In this document: piece after piece, positions 59,690 to 64,000 of the stretch | How positions within the stretch are numbered: the stretch's first letter is position 1 | Layout of the letters: each line of letters opens with the position of its first letter | Assembly (NCBI RefSeq): GCF_024159025.1 | Contig: NZ_JAMYXC010000029.1 | Location: 1-64,000 of the forward strand | Origin: Limimaricola litoreus | GTDB lineage: Bacteria > Pseudomonadota > Alphaproteobacteria > Rhodobacterales > Rhodobacteraceae | Length of the DNA: 64,000 nt | Direction: 5' to 3' | Program-made: the position numbers and the translations under genes | The notes under the pieces: generated by a model | Told to the model about the DNA's origin: nothing | The model's database searches: none | Seen by the model: only the letters and a program-made list of their open reading frames with translations

Positions 59690-61263
59690 GTTGAAAAAGT
59701 CGGTCGAGGACGACGGTTTTGCCAGCCATTCGTCGGGGCGCCGCCGTTCCGTTCGGGCAACTGCCCGTCTGTCCGCCTCAAGACGGGTATTCGCCCGCTC
59801 AGCTCATGCCGTGGCCTCCCGAAGCACATTCTGGGGCCGTAGCTTCGCAAGTTTCCTGAGGTTCTGAGCGATGGCGGCGAGGAGGAACTCATCCTTGGCG
59901 CCGTTGGGGCCACGCAGGCGTAGCCGGGTCAGGCCGAGGATGCGCTTCAGGTGGGCAAAGAGCATCTCTACCTTCTTCCGCTTGTCGCGGGACACCTTGT
60001 AGGCCTTGGTCTTGCGACATTCGCGCGCGAACTCGCGTGCTTTCTCGTGCGGCTCACGTGTCACGTATCGCGCCTCCGCTTTCGGGCAGCAGACTTCCTT
60101 GGATGGGCAGGCCTGACAGGTGGCCTTCAAGGCACGGTATTTCTTCTGTCCGCCAGCATCCTGCCCCCGGCTTGGATCGGAGTAGTTCCGGCGGAATTGC
60201 TTGAGAGCCTGGCCCTCGGGACAGATGTATTGATCGTTCGCTTCGTCCCATTCGAAGTCGGACCGGGACCAGGTGCCATCGGTCCGCTCTGATTTGTCGA
60301 TGACCGGGATGAAGGGGATGATGCTGCGCTTCTCGACCAGCCATCCGAGGTTCTCGGCGTTGCCGTATGCGGTGTCGGCGGCCAGCCAGTCCGGCCGGAT
60401 ACCGAACCGCTTCTCCGTCCTGTCGAGCATTGTGCGCGAGGCCCCGACTTCGGCCTGGCGGATTGCCCTCGTCGCCTCGACGTCCATGATGACCGCGCTC
60501 TTGGTGTCGATCAGGTAGTTGGTGGCATAGGCGAAGTATGGACGGCTTTCCTCGGCGCGGGTCCATTGCGCGGCCGGATCGGACTTCGCCACGAACTTCG
60601 GCTGGACAGGCGACGCGGCCCCGAAGGCGGCATCGTCGAGTGTCTCCAGATATTCCCGCGCCGCCCTGTTTCCGACCTCACGTGCGCGCTCCGGACTCCA
60701 ATCCTCGGCCGCGATCGACCGGACCTTGTTGGCGTCGGCAGAGATCAGGCTCGCATCCACAGCGAAGCCCTCGCCGGACACGAGGTCTTCCTTCAGGCAG
60801 CGCTCGACCGTGGCTTCGAAGGCCTGACGCAACAAGTTGCTCTCCCGGAACTTGCCATGGCGATAGCGCGAGAAGGTCGAGTGATCCGGAACCTTCCGCT
60901 CCAGGCCCAGTCGGCAGAACCAGCGATAGGCGAGGTTCAGATGGACCTCGTCACAGAGGCGACGTTCCGATCGGATGCCCATGACGTAGCCGATCACCAG
61001 CATCCGGATGATGAGTTCGGGGTCGATGGATGGACGGCCAAGGTGGCTGTAGAAGGGGCGCAGCGCCTCCCGCAAGCCGCCGCAGTCGAGAAACAGATCG
61101 ATCTCTCGCAGCATATGGTTGGCCGGGACGTGCCGCTCCAGATCGAACTCGTAGAACAGCTGCGCCGGAGCCTCCTGCCTGCCCATCATCTCGAAACCCT
61201 CCCATCCCCTCAGGATTGAGTGAATCGAAGGACTTGCCGCGCTGCAATACGGACTTTTTCAAC
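59690..61263 (-). mobile_element. IS1182-type insertion sequence
   Basis: Both ends carry GTTGAAAAAGTC (59690-59701, and the complement at 61252-61263), the terminal inverted repeat type known in IS1182 relatives. The 1.57-kb element has one transposase gene on the minus strand. No clear target duplication was detected, so the ends are approximate by a few bases. Confidence 0.85.
59804..61189 (-). CDS. IS1182-family transposase
   Basis: A 461-residue DDE transposase: HMLREIDLFLD and LGRPSIDPELIIRMLVIGYVMGIRSERRLCDEVHLNLAYRWFCRLGL at the N-terminus; FAVDASLI (Asp), WLAADTAYG (Asp) and KKVEMLFAHLKRILGL (Glu) make the triad, with an insertion holding CxxCP-x-KEVCCP cysteines (CQACPSKEVCCPKAEA). 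Complete and uninterrupted. Confidence 0.95.
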   Translation of the reverse strand: MMGRQEAPAQLFYEFDLERHVPANHMLREIDLFLDCGGLREALRPFYSHLGRPSIDPELIIRMLVIGYVMGIRSERRLCDEVHLNLAYRWFCRLGLERKVPDHSTFSRYRHGKFRESNLLRQAFEATVERCLKEDLVSGEGFAVDASLISADANKVRSIAAEDWSPERAREVGNRAAREYLETLDDAAFGAASPVQPKFVAKSDPAAQWTRAEESRPYFAYATNYLIDTKSAVIMDVEATRAIRQAEVGASRTMLDRTEKRFGIRPDWLAADTAYGNAENLGWLVEKRSIIPFIPVIDKSERTDGTWSRSDFEWDEANDQYICPEGQALKQFRRNYSDPSRGQDAGGQKKYRALKATCQACPSKEVCCPKAEARYVTREPHEKAREFARECRKTKAYKVSRDKRKKVEMLFAHLKRILGLTRLRLRGPNGAKDEFLLAAIAQNLRKLAKLRPQNVLREATA

Positions 61264-61479
61264 AGCATCGGCGGAGAGCCGTCATTCGCTGCACCCGGCT
61301 CGAATGTCCGCACACCGGACACAAACCCCCTGACAGAACCCATTGGCCAAAAACGGCCGTTTGTGGAGGAGGGGCACTGCCTGGAGGTCGGCAGGGGCAG
61401 GACCCTCCAATAACCCCATCCAGAAATACGATAGTTGTTGAAGGTTTTTGGAGGGAGGGCGCTCGGCGGCGTCTGTATC

Positions 61480-62516
61480 TTAAAGCCCCGCCGCCTTGGT
61501 CAGGTTGATGCGAAAGCGATCCCGATTTTGCTGGTAGCGGCGGGTCATCTCGGCCGAGGCGTGACCGAGCTGCTTCTGCACATGCCGCTCGTCGACTTCG
61601 GCCGACGAGGCCAGTCCGGCGCGTAGCGAATGGCCCGCGAACAGTGCGCGGCGCTCGGCCTCCGGCAAATCCGTCCGCAGTCCGGCCGCGAGCGCCGTGC
61701 GCTGCACCAGCCGTGCCACGTGGCGATCGCTCAGACGGCGCTCCAACGCGCTTTGTCCGTCACGGCTGACACCAGTGTAGATTGGGCCGAATCGATCTTC
61801 GCGAAATGCAGCCAGCGCTCCAATGCATGCACCGGGCAAGTGGCCTCGCTGGAGCCACGGGCGATCTCGACCGCGCGCCAACCTGTCTTGCCGCGCAGCG
61901 TCACGAGCGCGCCGGCCTCCAAGATCTCGACCCAGCCGCTGCCGTCGATGGTGTCGTCCTTGGCCCGGTCCAGCCCGACGATCTCCGAACGCCGCAGTGC
62001 GCCGGCGAAGCCGATAAGCAGCATCGCCCGATCGCGCAGCCCACGCAGATCATGCGGCAGCGTCGCGAGCATCGCCCGCAGCTCGTCGGGTCCGATCGCC
62101 TCCTTCTGCACCGGTGGCCGCGCATGACGGCGGCGGATGCCGGCGAGAATGGAGGCGATGTGTCGGTCGCGACGGTCGAGCCGGAAGCCACGCTGCGTGT
62201 AGCCCCAGGACAGCCCTGCCAGCCGGCGCTCGATCGAAGCCACCGAGAGTGCGCGCGCCTTGCCCGACGGCGCGGCGAGGTCGGTGATGTAGAGGCCGAT
62301 CAGTTCGGGGGAGGGCGGCAGCGGGTCGGCGCCGCGCAGCCGGCACCAGCGTGCGAAGGCGGCCCAGTCACGCCCGTAGGCAATACGGGTGTTTTCGGAG
62401 ACCGCGTGGTCGGCATAGCCGCGGGCTGTGTCGATGAGGCGATCAAGCGTGCCCGAGCCTGCGATTTGATTGGGCAGGACGAGCGGCGTTTCGGGGTTCT
62501 CAGATGATCCTGTCAT
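61480..62516 (-). pseudogene. Tyrosine recombinase, frameshifted
   Basis: From ATG 62516 the protein runs LVLPNQIAGSGTLDRLIDTARGYADHAVSENTRIAYGRDWAAFARWCRLRG, SAM-like domain, then GALRRSEIVGLDRAK (catalytic Arg) to HFAKID, where frame is lost near 61787. It continues one frame over as FGPIYTGVSRDGQSALERRLS, then GHSLRAGLAS and LGHASAEMTRRYQQNRD (His, Arg, His, Tyr) to the stop at 61480. One base missing explains it. It shares its N-terminus with the 49.4-kb remnant. Sequencing error is possible. Confidence 0.85.
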
Positions 62517-62540
62517 GCCGAGCAGCATATCACCCTTGTG

Positions 62541-62549
62541 TCCGATAAG
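62541..62549. promoter_or_regulatory. TCCGATAAG motif before the integrase
   Basis: This nine-base motif, identical to each arm of the palindrome at 49522-49543, lies 24 bp upstream of the integrase start. Here only one arm is present. Confidence 0.35.
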
Positions 62550-62586
62550 ACGGGGTACTGGACGCAATAGAAGACCGCATCCATGC

Positions 62587-62823
62587 TCATGGGTGCCGTG
62601 CCGAGCTTCCATTGACCATGATCTCCCGTATGAGACCGGCAACCGCGCGGTGCGTCTGAACATCAATTCCCGGCCCGATGGCGTTTTCATGCGTTGTCGC
62701 TGCGTCTTGCAGGATGCCCAGGATTTCGTGTTTCGGCAGCAGCTGGCGGTCACTGAGCGCAAGAAGGAGCGCCTCGCAAATCGAGAGCGCGGCCATGCCA
62801 GAGTAAGTGTTCTGATCAGTCAT
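62587..62823 (-). CDS. Small conserved hypothetical protein
   Basis: A 78-residue protein starting MTDQNTYSGMAALSICEALLLALSDRQLLPKHEILGILQDAATTHEN (62823), with GAGG 10 bp upstream. All-helical; this type (a small protein divergent from a Crp-like regulator) recurs in Alphaproteobacteria, without known function. The longer frame upstream is antisense to the promoter and unlikely. Confidence 0.72.
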   Translation of the reverse strand: MTDQNTYSGMAALSICEALLLALSDRQLLPKHEILGILQDAATTHENAIGPGIDVQTHRAVAGLIREIMVNGSSARHP

Positions 62824-62878
62824 GCGGGGAAATCCTCTCTGAAAGTGACGCCACCGGACGTGTCGGGTTTTAGTTGAG

Positions 62879-62894
62879 TGCCGACATGTTGGCA
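62879..62894. promoter_or_regulatory. Near-perfect palindrome between divergent genes
   Basis: TGCCGACATGTTGGCA, 14 of 16 bases self-complementary, lies between the small gene (start 62823) and the Crp/Fnr gene (start 62976). It may be the operator of that regulator, which would make it autoregulated. Confidence 0.45.
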
Positions 62895-62975
62895 TGAAGT
62901 GCGGTATGGTGAACTGATCGAAAGCAGCCCTCATGTCTGAAGTTTTGGCTCCATTTGGAAAAGGGAGGAAAGCGT

Positions 62976-63710
62976 TTGCTGGCCGGTTCATTCGACGCAT
63001 TCGCGCGCAAGCTCGGCGCCTTCGTCGCCTTGTCGGCGACGGAGCTCGATGTACTGTCACGCCTGCACCGCCGTCGCAGGACCTTCGTGGCCGGGCGCGA
63101 TCTTGTGCATCAGGGGCAATCCGAGCAGGCCGCCTACATCCTGACATCGGGCTGGGTCTGTTCCTATAAATCGCAACCCGATGGGTCACGGCAGATCATC
63201 GATTTCCAGATCCCGGGCGATTTCCTCGGCTTGCGGAGCATCCTTCTGCATACCTCGGATCATGGCATCGAACCGATCGGAAAGATCGAGGCTGCCGAAG
63301 TTCTAAGACAGGATCTTCTCGATGCGTTCGCGCATACTCCCCGCTTGGCGACAGCGGTCCTTTGGGCGGCGTCGCGGGACGAGGCGATGGTCGTCGAGCA
63401 TTTGGTAGGGCTCGGACGGCGCAGCGCCTCCGAGCGCATGGCCCACATGCTGCTCGAACTGGGAGCCCGGCTGGCGCTGGTCGGCATGGGAGACAAGGCT
63501 GGCTATGATTGTCCTTTGACCCAGTATCATCTGGCGGATGCTCTGGGACTGAGCGCGGTACATGTCAATCGCGTGCTTCGGCAATTGCGTGAGGAGGGGC
63601 TGGTAACCTTCCAGGGCGGCCATGTCGCCTTCAATGATTATACGGGCCTTGTAGCCCTGGCCGAGTTCGACCCGACCTATCTTGATCAGATGGGTCCTCT
63701 CCTCGATTGA
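62976..63710 (+). CDS. Crp/Fnr-family transcriptional regulator
   Basis: A 244-residue protein, start set at TTG 62976 (LAGSFDAFARKLG) with GGGAGG 7 bp upstream; the frame opens 21 bp earlier. N-terminal cyclic-nucleotide-binding-type barrel (about 30-115), dimer helix, and C-terminal helix-turn-helix (CPLTQYHLADALGLSAVHVNRVLRQLREEGLVTF). It lacks the Fnr cysteine cluster, so the effector is probably not an Fe-S cluster. It is divergent from the small conserved gene. Confidence 0.88.
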   Translation: MLAGSFDAFARKLGAFVALSATELDVLSRLHRRRRTFVAGRDLVHQGQSEQAAYILTSGWVCSYKSQPDGSRQIIDFQIPGDFLGLRSILLHTSDHGIEPIGKIEAAEVLRQDLLDAFAHTPRLATAVLWAASRDEAMVVEHLVGLGRRSASERMAHMLLELGARLALVGMGDKAGYDCPLTQYHLADALGLSAVHVNRVLRQLREEGLVTFQGGHVAFNDYTGLVALAEFDPTYLDQMGPLLD

Positions 63711-63767
63711 GAATGCGCGCACGGGGGATATGGGTGTCGATGCCCCCATGAGGTTCTGCCGCGGGTG

Positions 63768-64000
63768 TCATGCAAGGGGCGTTTGCTGATGCGAGAGCCG
63801 CAGCCAGCCCCCGTCCCGCAGGTAAAACGAGGACATGCAGAGCGCCTCATAGATCGTGCTACCTGTCTTGTTCGCCGAGACGCGGTAGGCAAGGATGATC
63901 CGGTCCGTATCGCGCGCAAAGCTTCGATCCAGCAAGGCGACGGAGCGCCAATCCGACGCTTGCAGCCAAGCAGTCCAAATGTCGACGCCTCGAAGTGGAC
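63768..64000 (-). CDS. NTF2/DUF4440-like protein, N-terminal part beyond the window
   Basis: The minus-strand frame open at 64000 reads LRGVDIWTAWLQASDWRSVALLDRSFARDTDRIILAYRVSANKTGSTIYEALCMSSFYLRDGGWLRLSHQQTPLA and stops at 63768. The pattern (ILAYRVxA, YEALCMSSFYLRDGGWLRLSHQQTPL) matches the second half of the SnoaL/DUF4440 fold. At least 77 residues; its beginning is cut off. Substrate binding or enzyme role unknown. Confidence 0.78.
   Translation of the reverse strand, partial: PLRGVDIWTAWLQASDWRSVALLDRSFARDTDRIILAYRVSANKTGSTIYEALCMSSFYLRDGGWLRLSHQQTPLA

Noticed and set aside
1-64000. tRNA, rRNA or riboswitch genes
   Set aside because: None recognised by eye on either strand; a covariance-model search was not possible.

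Overview
The window is GC-rich and reads as a mosaic accessory replicon, most likely a plasmid or chromid, of an alphaproteobacterium, probably order Rhodobacterales. Pointers are an RPA-type RepA with an iteron origin and a ParA locus, a plasmid-type DUF1403-ScpB pair, HWE sensor kinases, MTHPIDKHVG-type XRE regulators, and a family of small intergenic repeats. The order is inferred from gene families; no rRNA or tRNA was seen to confirm it.

Layout. 1-2.8 kb: DUF1403 and ScpB genes, then an overlapping pair (PD-(D/E)XK DUF3883 protein and RNase H-like DUF429 protein with a zinc ribbon). 3-11.2 kb: small regulator-enzyme or regulator-transporter units (TetR/hydrolase, VOC, DUF2267, LysR/permease, LysE exporter, DUF6151, TetR/VOC with a perfect operator). 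11.3-19.7 kb: secreted HNH nuclease, integrase, an IS3 element whose 3-bp target duplication lets the interrupted gene be rebuilt, XRE regulator, secreted cupin and DUF6647 proteins with a divergent winged-helix/TPR regulator, and an orphan DctP protein.

20-42.6 kb looks like an uncharacterised integrative element: an AEP-type primase-like protein, HipBA with two operator copies, a DNA-methyltransferase-like protein fused to a degenerate copy of itself, a lone DUF2384 antitoxin-like protein, two overlapping divergent tyrosine recombinases, a double-HTH protein, and a cluster of palindromes and direct repeats. A MocR regulator-MFS transporter-Ddl cassette interrupts it at 35.0-38.7 kb. A free-standing catalytically degraded methyltransferase paralogue and a MazF-like protein follow.

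44.2-49.5 kb is the replicon backbone: a broken IS30 tandem, an origin (DnaA box plus iterons, the last inside the repA coding sequence), repA, parA and a parG-like gene, and a repeat array that could be the centromere. 49.3-49.5 kb holds an integrase remnant. 49.8-57.1 kb has two HWE kinases, a receiver protein and two exported proteins, each preceded by an EcfG-like (general stress) promoter candidate. 57.3-64 kb holds two hydrolases, an IS1182-type element, a frameshifted integrase related to the 49.4-kb remnant, a small conserved gene, a Crp/Fnr regulator and the end of an NTF2-like gene.

All calls come from reading the sequence and from family knowledge; no database search was run.
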